Shown: piece after piece, positions 9,753-37,625 of the stretch
Position numbering within the stretch: position 1 is the stretch's first letter
Layout of the letters: each line of letters starts with the position of its first letter
Origin: Anolis sagrei
Taxonomy: Eukaryota > Chordata > Lepidosauria > Squamata > Anolidae
Reading direction: 5' to 3'
Length of the DNA stretch: 64,000 bases
Assembly (NCBI RefSeq): GCF_037176765.1
Contig: NC_090023.1
Coordinates: 108,630,366 to 108,694,365, forward strand
Notes under the pieces: model-generated
What the model was told of the DNA's origin: nothing
The model's input: only the letters and a program-made list of their open reading frames with translations
Database searches by the model: none
Position numbers and translations under genes: made by a program

Positions 9753-9795
9753 AGTTGGAAGAGACCTCATGGGCCATCCAGTCCAACCCTCAAAT
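9752..9795 (-). mobile_element. CR1 LINE 3' end fragment
   Basis: AGAGTTGGAAGAGACCTCAT and CATCCAGTCCAACCC are the inverted CR1 3' UTR. Confidence 0.7.
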
Positions 9796-9799
9796 CTTT

Positions 9800-10130
9800 G
9801 TGCATTTTTGCTAATAGTATGGTTCACCTGCACATCTGAAACTACTGGTGTTCTTTCCTCCAGATCCTTCCTCTGAATCTAACCCTGCTCTGATATGTTC
9901 AATGTACAAGTCAAACAGAAAAGGTGATGATCTGACACTTTTCTGATTGGAATTCATTCATTTTCTCATATTCTGTTCTACCAGTAGTCTCTTGCCCTGA
10001 GTACAGGACAGTCAAATGTTGTAGCATACCCATTTCATTTAGGTGATCCATATTTTTCCATTATCAAAGATTTTGCTATGATCTATAATGCACAGGTTGA
10101 TTTGTTTCTGATATGACCATAGAAACATAT
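9800..10130 (-). mobile_element. RTE/BovB-type LINE reverse transcriptase remnant
   Basis: The minus strand reads QINLCIIDHSKIFDNGKIWI, a decayed form of the RTE motif with IDY-KAFD-VDH-LW. It is highly diverged. Confidence 0.5.
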
Positions 10131-10249
10131 CTGCTAGATATTGATTACAAGGGGATGCTGGTGTATTTGCATTTCCATCTGGGAGGTCTAAAGCAGTGTG
10201 TCCTAAGATACTGAGCCAGACATTGATTCCTAGAATCATCGGTCAGATG

Positions 10250-10795
10250 GGTGCTGATAAAGGCCATCATCTGGAGAGGCCCTGCTCGCGCTCCCACCTG
10301 CATCGCAAGCACGATTGGTGGGGACGAGAGAGAGGGCCTTTTCGATGGTGGCCCCTCGACTCTGGAACTCACTTCCTAAGGACATCAGGCATGCCCCAAC
10401 TCTCGCACTCTTTAGGAGGAGCTTGAAGACGTGGTTGTTCCAGTGTGCCTTCCCAAAATAATGACCCCATAGCACTTTGTCCTCCAAAACACTTTATATT
10501 GTTTTAGGTCTACCTGTATGTTTCCACAAACACTCCATCACTTTTTCGCCCATGTCCAGCATTATTTTTAAATTTTAATTACATTTGGCCTACCCATAGA
10601 TTTTAAAGTGTGTTGTCCTATTGTTAATGCTTATGTTATTGTTTTATTGTCTTGTTTGTTTTTAAATTGCTTGTATTGTTGTTATTGCTTGTATTGTTGT
10701 ATTCTGGGCTCGGCCTCATGTAAGCCATACCGAGTCCCCTGGGGAGATGGTAACAGGATATAAATAAAGATGATGATGATGATGATGATGATGAT
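10250..10795 (+). mobile_element. L2-type LINE 3' end with (GAT)n tail
   Basis: The C-terminal remnant (GGCCTTTTCGATGGTGGCCC) leads to ACCGAGTCCCCTGGGGAGAT and an (ATG)n tail. It gives the plus-strand form of the tails seen elsewhere. Confidence 0.75.
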
Positions 10796-11061
10796 TGCCT
10801 CTCCAGAGTATTCTCCTATGAATGTTTTAATGCTGCTTTCTCAAGGTTTGATTTGATTATAACTTACTTGGGCTTCTCGGTTTTGGTAGGCAGCGGGCAA
10901 CAGGAGCTTTCTACTGTTGTTATAACAAGACTTTCCAGACCCTAATTAGTGAGAACATTGAACAAATGTTTACAGTGCTATTAGGGTTGTAGTTCATGCT
11001 GACTTGTAGCTGGTGCTGTCAGTGGCATACACTCAGATTTCTTTATGTGTGTAGTCCAAAG

Positions 11062-11156
11062 GAAGCACTCAGGTAAGGTGGCAAACATTCAGCCTGGATG
11101 GGAACCCTGTCGTTTCCCATCCAGGCTGAATGTTTGGCACCATACCTGAGTGCTTC
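11062..11156. repeat. inverted repeat, 43-base arms with a 9-base loop
   Basis: Arms 11062-11104 and 11114-11156 pair with about three mismatches (core AACATTCAGCCTGGATGGGA). No second copy was noticed in the window. Apart from this hairpin, 10801-11832 holds nothing I recognise. Confidence 0.85.
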
Positions 11157-11860
11157 AGAAGTAGCTAGGCTCCAGTTCCCATCAGGCCTGCCCATATAAC
11201 CAATTATCAAAAATATGGGAGCTGTCAACACGTGGAGAGCCATATGTTTTTCAGAACTGCATTTTACAAAGGTTTGCTCATACAGATACAGGAACTCTGA
11301 AGTTGTGAAAAGAAGACATGCCACATACATACACTTTCAAGATTGGCCGTGTCCATAATAAATTCACATAATTTTTATTCTGCACTTTCAGCATAAACAT
11401 CTTTTTTGAGAAAGTAGCAAAAATCAAAAGTAGAAACCTAATAATAATTCATGGGCGATCATCTTCCAGAGGTAGTCCTGGCAGTGGATCCACATGGCCT
11501 TTCACAATGAGGACATATGTTTCCAGATGGGAAGATGCTCACTGCAAGGGTTTGACACTCCTTCCTCCTTAAAATCTACCGTACTGGTGGTAACAGCTGA
11601 CCTCCAGTAACATAATAATGATTAGGATGATATTAATAGTAATGTAAGTATACATCTTCATCTGTTAACAAGGCCTGGCTTAGTCAAAGTCATTCTTTTT
11701 TACAAAAGTATTTGTAGCCCTCACCCAGCCCCTTTTTTCTCCCCCGCTCCCAATCTTGGGCAGCCTACTATAGTAACAAGTATTTTTTTATTGTTATAGT
11801 GACCGATACTTGTATTTTTGTTATCTTTTCAGTAAAAAGTGTGTGTTCACTTTTGATCTA

Positions 11861-27000
<15,140 letters not shown>

Positions 27001-27431
27001 ATCTGTAATGACCAAAATGGAGATGTACTACTATTAATATGGAGTACTTTGGGAACATGTTTCTTTACAAAAGAATCACAGAACTAATCTGAATGCAGAG
27101 GTGTCATCACAAGGAGTTTTTTTGAGTGTGACAATACAGATCCTTCGCGATACCCTCCCCAGATGTATGGAGGAGTGAAAATAATCTTATATACTATTCT
27201 GCACTCTCCCAGCAAAGGAGCTTCCCCTATTCAAGGTCTTCTGTGGATATAAGAAGCCTTGTCATTGATGGAACATAGATTGTGGATCCAAATTTATGAC
27301 TCCTTTCAGCAAGCTACATTTTTTAAAGAAAACACACTATTTAAGTTGCACTTTTTGCTGATATCCTTCTATCGAGTTCTGTTCATAAAAGAAACTGTCA
27401 CAATTATAAGTTTCAACTATTTTTTTATCCC

Positions 27432-27437
27432 AATAAA
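27432..27437 (+). promoter_or_regulatory. PCID2: PCID2 poly(A) signal AATAAA
   Basis: First canonical AATAAA after the PCID2 stop, about 430 bases downstream. The 3' UTR would be 27001 to about 27455. Confidence 0.5.
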
Positions 27438-27940
27438 AGATAATTTTAGTATGTGTGTTAAAATGAAAGATTTTGTGAGGAATAGAAACTGTTCATTTCA
27501 ACAAAACCTATTTTATGAGCATGTTTAAAAGTATCTTTTAAAAAAATATTAAAAATATTTTTTTCATGAGCTTGTTTTCCTCATGAAATATGATCTCCAT
27601 GTTAACTTCAAGCCAACATCTTTTGGAATCAATGTACTAGATTAAAGCGTTGACCATGCACATTGAAACCACTAATTTAAGCCAAGTTAAAATGGCAGTT
27701 CATCCCAAGGGAAGGGAAATAGTGAATATTCATATTCAACCCATAGACTTTACATTTAGTGTCACTGTTGAAATGAAAGGTGGGAGGAGGATTAAATAGT
27801 TTCAGGTTGAACCTTGGACCCTCTTAGGGTTTGCTGGAAGAAGATATAGGCAAAACAAGTTGACAATTTCTGCAATTATAAAGCCAGCTACTTTCATACT
27901 TGTTTTCATCATGTCACTGCATTTTACTGAGTTGACTGAA

Positions 27941-28260
27941 ACATATTGATTTAGTCAATTTATATCTTGCCTTGCTTCCAACATAAAAGCGTAATATAAT
28001 AAAATCTGTTAGTATAACATTTATAACCCTTAATAACAAAAGTTAAAATACAAACTAAATTTCTATTTAAAACAAATTAAAACTAGTGCTAAAAGACACT
28101 TTAAATCAAATAACACTATATGCACTCCCAGTAAAAACGTTTACATGTCACATTTACTAAAAATCAAAAGCTTCCTTGAAGAAAAAGGTCTTTACATGCC
28201 AAATGAAAAAATAACAGAAAGGGGACTGACCAGACCAGAAAAACCCATTGATGAGATACT
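27941..28260 (-). mobile_element. degenerate LINE tail between PCID2 and PROZ
   Basis: A-rich sequence with TCAATTTATATCTTGCCTTG and GAAGAAAAAGGTCTTTACAT resembles an old inverted L2-type tail. The rest of the 27001-28554 gap shows nothing else. Confidence 0.35.
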
Positions 28261-28554
28261 TGCCAGATCTATCTTGAAGTGCAGTCTGAAATCCCATCAA
28301 ACACGCACATCCTCTTTGAATGTTGAATTTATCTCAATACAGCTCAGAGGCACCAACAGAAGTTTATTATGTAGAATTTAGAGTGAATGTTAATTGTTTC
28401 AATACATCTTGGCCAAATAGAAGAGAGGAATATATCTGGTTCCTTAAAATATTCACACAATATTGTGAAATAAAGCAACATTTAACAAAAAAAACTAGCT
28501 GTTGTAAGTTTTATTAATGAAAAGCAAAGAAGACAGAGTAATTGTGATAAGAGC

Positions 28555-28560
28555 TTTATT
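28555..28560 (-). promoter_or_regulatory. PROZ: PROZ poly(A) signal AATAAA
   Basis: On the minus strand AATAAA lies about 100 bases after the PROZ stop codon, giving a short 3' UTR. PCID2's signal is about 1.1 kb away on the other strand. Confidence 0.6.
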
Positions 28561-28659
28561 TTAATACTTATACATAATATTTACAACTAACTTGTGCTTT
28601 AATACATGTGAATTCTACATTTGCCATACTTTGTCGTAGTTTGCCACTTTTGCGTTTGA

Positions 28660-31600
28660 TTAGTCCATTATCCGTTTAAACCACATCTTATACCTTGTTG
28701 TTTTGGTGAATATAAGTGTTTCCCACATACTTGCTTCTGTGGCCCGGGGTTCTAAAATGCCAGTCAGAAACCAGGTGCCCTTATAGTCCACGGCACTAAA
28801 GCTTCCTCCAGCCAATAGTTCACCTGCTCCCTCATTACTGTATCCACAGTATTCCCTGGTTATTAGACTTCTGTTGAGGATCCCTTTGCATTCATTTTCA
28901 TTGAGATATGAAACAGACTGCTCAGCGAATGGATCTGTTGACTGGTTTACCACTACTTTCCAGCCACTCAGTGTAGCTGCCAGTCTTGAAATCAGCACAT
29001 GCTCTGCAAAATCCTTTTCTGGAACACATATGGGTAGGTGGTAGATGTCGCAATTAATGTGTCTGCTGAGTTCAAGTAATGCCAGGTTGTTTTCTCCGGT
29101 ATTACTCTCATAGCGGATATGTATATTCATTTGTTTCACACTTATCACTTGTCTACCTCTTTGCAGCTTGTTGATTCCTATACAGATAATATTCTTATTA
29201 GATGCCAGAATCTAATATTAATCATCCAAATAATATTAATCATCCAAATCCTTTCAAAGACTTCTGTCAATAGATTCATTCTCATTAGGCCTTAAAGGTC
29301 TAATACTCAACTGATGTTACATGGTTTGTTCTGAAACTCATGTGAACAGGCATAGCAAGCAATGTAGCCAGACATCCCCTTTCCGGTGGAGCAGATGAAA
29401 CAATATAGGATTGATATGAAGACATAATTAGCTTTGACCACAAAATCAACAACCCTTTGCACTTCCCTGCACGTTTGCCAAATATGTGTGAAGCAGCTGG
29501 AACATCCTCCAGGACATACTTGATGAAGGCAAAGTCTCTATAAATGGAAATTCACTCACATGAAATTAGCAGGCTGATCATCGTATAGAGCCACATAGAC
29601 CTATGTGCATCTTTCGAGGTAGCTGTGTTGGCCACAAGCCTATATGCAAGTGTTTGAAGCTTTCAAAATCACACAATGGAGATAAAACATTATTTGACTA
29701 CTTACCAACTACAACAGTGACAGGAGAAAGTAGTGCACATTCAGCTGTAGTCAGAACAAAATTGGTTTTCAGTAGAACACCTCCACATAACAATTTTCCT
29801 TCTGCATTTAAGAGTAGAACCTTGAAAGCAAAAGAGATAATAGTTAATGGAAGTCTTGCTTACTTGCAAATTGCTTTTCCCCCTCCCTTCACTAGAACCT
29901 TTGGCATGCCATCTCCCTGAATCTCACAGCCAGAATGGCCAGTGATCCTACAACCTTGGAAAATTAGGGAGCAGAGACTTTTAAAAAAGCCATTTTCCTA
30001 CAAAACACTTCATAAATGGAAACTACTTGGAGGAACTACGATCTTCCTGAGATGGCCTTTAAGGTCATCCAAAGTATTTGGGTCACATATGAAGTTGGAC
30101 CCAGGCTCATAGATGAGTTGTGAAAGCAACAACATTTTAGAGCACAGCCGCCATTAATGTACACAAAGCACATATAGAAATATTAAATTTAACTCTAGCA
30201 AACCTGCAATAACCCATTGATGGTTTGACAAGGACTCTGAGAGACATAGTTCAAATCTTTGCTCAAACATGGAAACTCTTTGGATGAATTTAGTTAAATT
30301 ACACACTCAGCTTTAAGGAAAGACAATGAGACATTTTCTTTTCTTACCAAAAAATTCAACCACAGTTTTGCTATAAGTTGAAATCAATTTGAAGGCAAAT
30401 GGCAACAAACATTGTCTATATCTCATGTTCAGAAAGAATGCCAAAAGTAATGCAAGGACAGCAGATCTTTTTTAATAGCTAACTTACTACTTGCCTGACC
30501 TGTAGTGCCCAGACAAGCGGCTTCAGCTGCTGCAGTGAACAAATTTTGTTTTACCTTTCACAGCCAATCCATATCATTTTTCTACCCAACAATTACCAAA
30601 CATTTGTTTTAAATACCTGCCAAGGGAATCCTCTATGGTTCTTTTTGGTTGCATTCAGCTGCGTTAGTATGTAGTCTTCAAGTCTACCGCATGCACACTT
30701 GTCTAACAATGGCAAGTAAAAAAGAAACACATAAAAATCCCAAATTCATTAATCTATTACTGCCTTCAGAAGTAACTATGGTAGAAAGACAAACCACCTG
30801 TTATTTTTACAATCCAAGTCATAGCTCATGAAAACATGTTTGCTATTGGGTTGTAGGTTTTTTGGGGCTGTATGGCCATGGTCTAGAGGCATTCTCTCCT
30901 GACGTTTCACCTGCATCTATGGCAAGCTTCCTCAGAGGTAGTGAGGTCTGTTGGAACTAGGAAAAAGGGTTTATATATCTGTGGAATGACCAGGGTGAGA
31001 CAAAGGACTCTTGTCTGCTGGAGCTAGGTGTGAATGTTTCAACTGACCACCTTAATTAGCATACAATGGGCTGACTGCAGATGCAGGCGAAACGTCAGGA
31101 GAGAATGCCTCTAGACCATGGCCATACAGCCCAAAAAAACCTACAACAACCTAGTGATTCCGGCCATGAAAGCCTTGGAGAATACATGTTTGCTATTGTT
31201 TCTATTCAGTAGTTTTACAGTATAATATCTTTCAAATTAGTGTTGCTTTTTTGTCAGTGGTACACATAGGCATAAGCCCATCTTACCCTACACAACTAAC
31301 TAGCAAATTTATGGTTGTTGTTGTGGAGGGACAAATTCACTACTTCAATCAAGCATTGATCCTGATACTCCCAAGGCATACTTTCTTCCTACAATAGTTT
31401 TTAATGGCTCTTGGCTTATTTCAGTCTCTTAATTATCTTATAATAAATATAGTTTTCTCTCCCTTAAAAAATACATACCCAGTGGAATACATGATCTCTT
31501 ATCTTGCCCAAGTTCATAGCCTTCTGCACATGAACAGCGGACAGTGTTCGCTTCTGGATAGCAAAAGTGTTGACAGCCCTCATTCATTTCATGACGACAT

Positions 31601-34600
31601 TCATTTTTAGCTATATAGAAGAAGATACATTTGCAACTAGAAGTCAACCATGTTAATATCAGGTTATAGGAATCAAACAATATCTAGAGGGTCACGTGAC
31701 ATATGTCCCTTAACCTGTGCTGTTTGCTAACTTTTTTATATGTACAGTATTTAGTTTTTGTTGGAACTAAGACAGAAGCCCATACTAACCGTTTGTTTGC
31801 ATAGACTATTATTCATTTGCCAAAACATTTCTATTCTAGCAGAAAGTAACTTAACAGTATTCCCTTCACAATCTTCTAGGAAGTGAATGGATGGAATAAA
31901 GAACACAAGAGTATTTTACCAAAAGCACAGTTAATTCCTTCAAAACCATCTGTACAATCACATGTGTAACTGCGAATGCTGTCCTTGCACACACTATTAT
32001 GCAGGCAGGGGCTTGAGGAACATCTTACACCACCTGCAAAAAAAATTATGTTAGTCAGTGTGATTGGAATTGCCTTAAACAAACTACTACCTCCTAAATT
32101 CACTTCATAAATTTCTCATCAATGAGTTTCCCAAATTGCTCCTGACATGTAAAAAAATTCAATAAAGTTAGCTGAATTGCTTCTTAAATTAGTACATTAA
32201 TATCACTTTCTATTGCTGACAATGCCAAAATTTAAAGCTCCTGGTTTGGGAATCTAGACCTTGGCAAGTGAGATATAACTTTCAAAGTAATCTGACTTTG
32301 TAAAGATGACAGCTCCTCCCAACCCTGCTGCCCTTCAACATCGTACAAACCTCACTCCTACCTTCTTGCTGGATGCTGTGCCTGCAATAGAAAGCATTCC
32401 CCAATCATCTCACTTGCCAAAATGTTATGGCCGGCAATGTACATGTTCCAATTAGAGGAATCTCGTTTTGCTCATAATTGGTCTTGGACTGAAGGTTAGT
32501 CATGCTAATTTCTAGGTTTTAAGAAAATGAATGCCTCTTTCCAATCCTTATAATAATTGCAAATATAGAAATTGGAGATAAAGCTTAAGTTGAGACACCT
32601 TTTCCCCATGATAATTCTTTCAAGAGTGAATTTCCTTTCCTGGGGTACATCTCTTTCACTTCCTGTTGTATCACCCCTATTCTTAACTATGAGTCATTTT
32701 TCAGTTGGATGTTTGTAACTCGGAGATTGTCTATGCTCTACTGTGGATAGTTTAAGTAACCATTCCCCAGCCATCCAGAAACCCTCCCCAACTCATCAAA
32801 AGAACCGAAAATATAAATGTAAGAGGTACCTACCAAAATAGCCAACCCAGAACTGGTCCTAGAGACGAAAACACATTTGGTTTACTTGGAATGGTTAATA
32901 CAAAATGTTTAATTATACTCCTGTCTTGGTTGTTATGATATAATCTGGAATTGTACGGGAAAAATGCATGGGGCTAAGATGACTGCTTAAAGTTCTTTAA
33001 TAGCAACAAGGAGTCTGTTATTAGTAGCAAAATCTACAGGGCCACACATTATAACTACCATATTTAGCCTATCTTTCAAAGGCATAAACATAGATTACAA
33101 ATATCCTGATATGAAAATGGCAGACCCAGTTAATCCTGTGCTCTCCAATGTTCTCAATTGCATTTAAAATGTCCCAGTTTTTCAGTCCCACTTCCACTTT
33201 GTTCTTGGCTTACTTCAGTCGCTATATTAGGAAAAGAACTATTGAATCAATGGTGTTTACATAAATGTTGATTCACCAAATTTTGACTATTTCAATTGTC
33301 TACTCTAGTCAGGACTAATAATTAAATCAAGGCTTTAGACTGCAGATGTAATGATGCAATCATTTATGATTTTATACTAGTTTAGAAACCTATACAATTT
33401 CGGGTGAATTGTTGATTCAAGAAATCTTATGACTGAGGCCATACATTGTTTTCCATGGCAGGATTGATTGATTAAACTATTCATAAGGGGAAATCTGAGA
33501 AGACTCCATACCGTGTTTTCAATATCTTCAAATGCTTCTCTTGCCTCTTCATATGAACATCTTTCTTCAAGGCATTCTCTTTCCAAATTACCTTCAAAGA
33601 TCTCTTCAAGAAACATAGAAGAGCCACGCTTTGATCTTGCAATAACTTTATTGGCATCATTGTTTGATAGAAACACTGAAAAAGAACAAATGGAAAATTA
33701 GATTTTTACACACAAACTTGTTGCGGCTCTGCATTGTGTGCAAAAAGATTAACACTTGATTTCCTGAAACATCTTTTCTGGGATACATGTGACTGTGTCA
33801 AATGAATATTTAGAAAGAATAAGTGCTGCTATGTGTCTTCCAAGTCATTACTTACTTATGGCAACCCTGACAATGTTATCATAGAGTTTTGTATGAAGAA
33901 GTTAATCTATCTATTTTAGTCTGACCAAATTTTACTGTTCTCTGACTACAAATGCACATCAGTCCATCTCTTGCAAACATGGTGAAACTTATTTTTAGAG
34001 TCTGCCTGAAAATTACTCAAAGGTTTTTGAATATATTTTCTCAGCATTCACTTTTTATCAGTGTTTTCCCCTAACTCAATGCATTTCCACTTATCCCCTC
34101 CCCTCATGTCCTTGTCTGTATTTTCTTGTAATATATCAATTTTTGTGTTGCAAACAAAACTGAAAATTTCTGAAAAATGTGGATTTTGATAAGCACATTC
34201 AAGAAAAGGGTACTATTTTGGGGGTTACCATGCCATGCATTCAGCCGGATTTAACTCAGTTTCTAGAAATATCATCATTTGGCCTAAATTCCAATCCATT
34301 AACAAAAACTCTCCCTCTTTCTATTATAGCTCTAAATGTGATGGCATTCAGAGAAAGGAAAAATGAGCCTGCAAAAGAAAAAAAGAAACAAAATGTTCTT
34401 TTAAAAGGGCTATAGCGATGATTCTGAGCTATTTTACTTTGAGAAATCCCATAGATTGCTCTGTCCTTCTGGATTGTGTTCTTGTTTACATGTAAGGGAA
34501 TGTATAAATAGGTACCCGAAGAGTAGAATAAGGCAGGACATAAGGAAGAGCCAAATAGTGATAATGCACCCAATTAGGGGGTAGATTTTGAACTATAGTA

Positions 34601-36652
34601 ATCCAAAGCTCATTTTAATGCTAAAAATTACACCCAAGAAGATTTTAGTATGGCAATTTTCTATCCCTGTTGGTTGTTAGGGGATGTGAAAACAAACACA
34701 CATATGCAAAGGTATTTGCGCATTTTCTGTGCAAAAGAAAACAGGGCCAGAAAATATTTACTGCACAAAAGGACTGAGAACAAATTTTGTGCAGAATCAT
34801 ACCAAATGGCAAAGATTCTTGTCAATCAAGGATTCATCTTGCCAAGTATTCCCAATGTTTGAGAAATATGGTTTTGGACTTTTTAAAAATATTGCTTTTA
34901 ATTGCTATAATGCGTGTTTAAGATTGGTTTTCTGAGATATATAGTGATGACCCATGGTCACAAGGTAAATATGAAGTAGGAACTTTAGCTTGTATCTCTT
35001 TGTTCTAAATCAGTGGTTCTCAACCTTTCTTTGACCAGGAACCACTTTGACCAGGGACCACTCTCCAACATTAGTACCAAAAGGGTTATGAATCAGTTTT
35101 TGGTCAACTTTAGATTTGGTTTGGTTATTTGAGGCACTGATTCAGAAAATTGCACATCAGCTCTAGTTTCTGATACAGAACATATGCCATCCAGTAATCG
35201 CCATCTTCTTGCCCTCAGAAAACCATATTTAGTCAGCCTCGGCTCTATAAGAAGGCTTTGTGAGACCAGTTGCTCTCACTGAGGCTGTGGACCATATTTT
35301 ATTTATTGCGGACCACTGGTGGTCCACGGACCACAGGTTGGGAACCACTGTTATAAAGCCATCACTACCAACATTATTCTCTAATAGTTCTTTAAAAATG
35401 GTATCAAGGTTCAAACAATCATAGAAAAAATACAGTGGTTAATACGTTAAATTAATTGGAATGAAAATTAATAATATGCATAGTTGTAATATTTCACATA
35501 ATATGACAATTAGGTGTCAAGGGTTAGACATTATCTCTTCTTATGAGCTGCTATGGTACTTACACAAACCATAACACTGGAAAAAGCACCCATGGTATTG
35601 ATAAATATTATACAAGCAAGAACATTGTTTTCAAAATATGTATCATTGTTATGACTTCACATCCAGACACTCTGTATTGGCTTGCTATTGGCTTGTGCTG
35701 GTGACAGTTGCGATCCAAAAGAACTTTATCATCTCCTGCAGCACAGGAAATATCAAGTCTGAAGTAGCTCATGTTTCATTGTGAACAGTCTTATATGGAC
35801 CAACATGGTGAATAACTGGCAACATATGAAAAACTCATGTACACTTACGTTACGCACATAACTAGAACAGTATTTTCTGTACTGGTTCAATATCCTAAAG
35901 GTAACTGATCTCATCTGATCTTGGAAGCTAAGCAGGGTTAGCCATAGTTAGAATTTGGATGGGAGACCACTAATGAATACTGGATGTTTTAGGTTATATT
36001 TCAGAGGAAGGAACTGGCAAAACCACCTCAGAGTATTCCTTGTCTAAGAAATACATATGAGAGTCACAGAGTCAGTATAAATTGACAGGCAACTTGAAAG
36101 CACACACATATATGCAGATTTAAGTGTAAGCAAAGTTTGAGTGTGTATGTTACTGTGTTATAAATACTATATTCTTACTGCGCAAGTTTTGCAACTGAGA
36201 ATGCAGTCTTATCCATTGTTACTTTGGGAAAAGTCTGAATGAAAACAGTGTGGTTTGCTTCATAATAAAAATGCACTCCTATTTACTTTGAAGTTGATAC
36301 AAGATCTTTCAGCGTTTAAGAATTTAGTCTAAGCAAGAATACTTTCGAAGTAGCACCTCTTTTAATGCCTAGTTTCCAATTTCTATTTTTTTAATTTTCC
36401 CCCTAGTCATTAATAATGACACAAGCTAGTTCTGCTTTCATGGAATCAACAGCTAAACATTAACGATAACCTGGAAGAAAAATATTTAGGAAAAAGTTAA
36501 TTTGCGACTGCTCAGATTAAGCAAAAGTAATTCATTTGGCTTCTTTTCTCACTTATTTAACTACAGTGTGAATGATATGCCTTACCTGTCTGATTTGCGA
36601 GATGAAAAAAGAAAGCAGACAAAAGAAACCATGTCCAGCTGTGAGTTCCCAT
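28660..36652 (-). CDS. PROZ: PROZ, vitamin K-dependent protein Z; 8 coding exons, 406 aa
   Basis: Protein Z is a secreted plasma Gla protein, the cofactor through which ZPI (SERPINA10) inhibits factor Xa on membranes. Exons in coding order: 36652-36586 (signal peptide, [20 protein letters not shown]), 33675-33512 (propeptide ending ARSKR, then Gla domain), 32858-32834 (25 nt, DQFWVGYF), 32033-31920 (EGF1), 31610-31479 (EGF2), 30702-30617 (linker CACG...GFPWQ), 29820-29706, 29177-28660 (ends WFKRIMD). They sum to 407 codons with stop; human has 400 aa. EGF1 keeps the Asp-hydroxylation pattern ([12 protein letters not shown]). All three triad residues are replaced: His57 by Glu (LTTAECA), Asp102 by Asn ([10 protein letters not shown]), Ser195 by Gly, so this is a pseudoprotease as expected. 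The RIVGG activation site is absent. Gla positions are largely kept; position 40 is Gln. It sits between PCID2 and F10 as in mammals. Confidence 0.95.
30849..31183. mobile_element. inverted Penelope-tail element with exact 15-bp target duplication
   Basis: A minus tail (from 30849) is followed by a plus tail (about 31077-31183), so the two ends are inverted copies. ACATGTTTGCTATTG flanks it exactly at 30834-30848 and 31184-31198, so the 335-bp unit inserted as one piece. It lies in PROZ between EGF2 and linker exons. Confidence 0.85.
32570..32745. mobile_element. CAGGCAGTCC-family transposon, right-half fragment
   Basis: GATAATTCTTTCAAGAGTGA through GGATGTTTGTAACTCGGAGA matches the right half of 15564-15975; in a PROZ intron. 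Confidence 0.55.
33825..33905 (-). mobile_element. 5S-Sauria-type SINE 3' fragment
   Basis: TGTGTCTTCCAAGTCATTAC then TTATGGCAACCCTGACAATG is the inverted SINE tail; in PROZ intron 1. Confidence 0.55.
35011..35350. mobile_element. hAT nonautonomous element, 340 bp
   Basis: CAGTGGTTCTCAACCT at the left and GGTTGGGAACCACTG at the right are inverted ends. Flanks TTCTAAAT and TTATAAAG agree at six of eight bases. In PROZ intron 1. Confidence 0.8.
35895..36112 (+). mobile_element. 5S-Sauria-type SINE, near full length
   Basis: TGATCTCATCTGATCTTGGA and AGCTAAGCAGGGTTAGCC carry the 5S internal promoter; GATGGGAGACCACTAATGAA follows, then the body and a CA-rich end. In PROZ intron 1, opposite strand. 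Confidence 0.85.
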
Positions 36653-37424
36653 TTTTCTTTCCCTGCAACAGCTCCCTAAAATGTGGTTGCTCAGCAGCAG
36701 GTATTTGGCAAAGTTACTAAATAAGCAAAGTTTAAAGTTCAAGAATGGTTAAAATGATAACATAGAGACTAATACAGGACCTGGTGTCACTAACTTGCAG
36801 CTTTTTACATAGAAAGATTGATTGAACATACAAGTGTGAAATTAAAATATCTATGAACAGACTTGAAAATAAAGAAAAAAGAACAGAAGTGCTTAAAAGA
36901 ATAAAAAAATACATTGGAAAGTGTGTCTCTCATCTTCTACATAGCTTTGCCAGATAGAATAGGGAACGTATGACTCAGAAGAAGCCTAAAACAAAGGGCA
37001 GAGTGGAAAAGGAATGTGTGTTTCCCCTCTTTTATGTTTTTGAAAAAGTAGGTATAAGGAATTAATTATTAGCCAAAGCAGATACAAAATCTTTTCTCAC
37101 CATCATGGGATGATTAAACACAACAGTGACTCTTGAATGAAAACACATCTTGACTCCATTATTTGAGGTAATTATCGTTATCACTTACTGTAACCACCAT
37201 CATTTTTGTAAAGCACACATTAACTAACCAAATTCAATCCACATATTAAAATAAATAAAACATCAGGCAATAAATATAAGCAGGCCAAACCTTGTTAGTG
37301 TACCTGCAAAGTCAGATGTGTACAGGAGTCACTTTCCATTTGAAAAAGAAATCCACAAAGTTCAAAATTTCTACAGAATTTAAGGATATCTTTCCCTCCA
37401 CATTTTCTAGGGTATATCTGCACA

Positions 37425-37625
37425 CTGTAGAAATGATTGAGGTTTGAAATATTACTTTAATTGTCATGATTCACTATGATGGAATTCTGGGGATTGTAGT
37501 TTGGTGAGGCACTATCACTCTTTAGCAGAGAAAACTAAAGACAGCTCTCATGTTTCTAAAGCATTGAGTAATGGCAGTTAAACTGATGTCAAACTACATG
37601 AATTCTACAGTGTAGATGCACCTCT
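37425..37625. mobile_element. inverted-repeat MITE (CATCTACACTGTAGA family)
   Basis: ATCTGCACACTGTAGAAATG and AATTCTACAGTGTAGATGCA form the inverted ends of a near-complete copy in the PROZ-F10 interval. Confidence 0.75.

Noticed and set aside
11062-11156. microRNA precursor
   Set aside because: Hairpin arms are suitable, but without conservation or small-RNA evidence the call cannot be made; listed only as an inverted repeat.
35895-36112. 5S rRNA gene
   Set aside because: Only the internal-promoter half resembles 5S, and it is joined to a SINE body repeated at 5516 and elsewhere.
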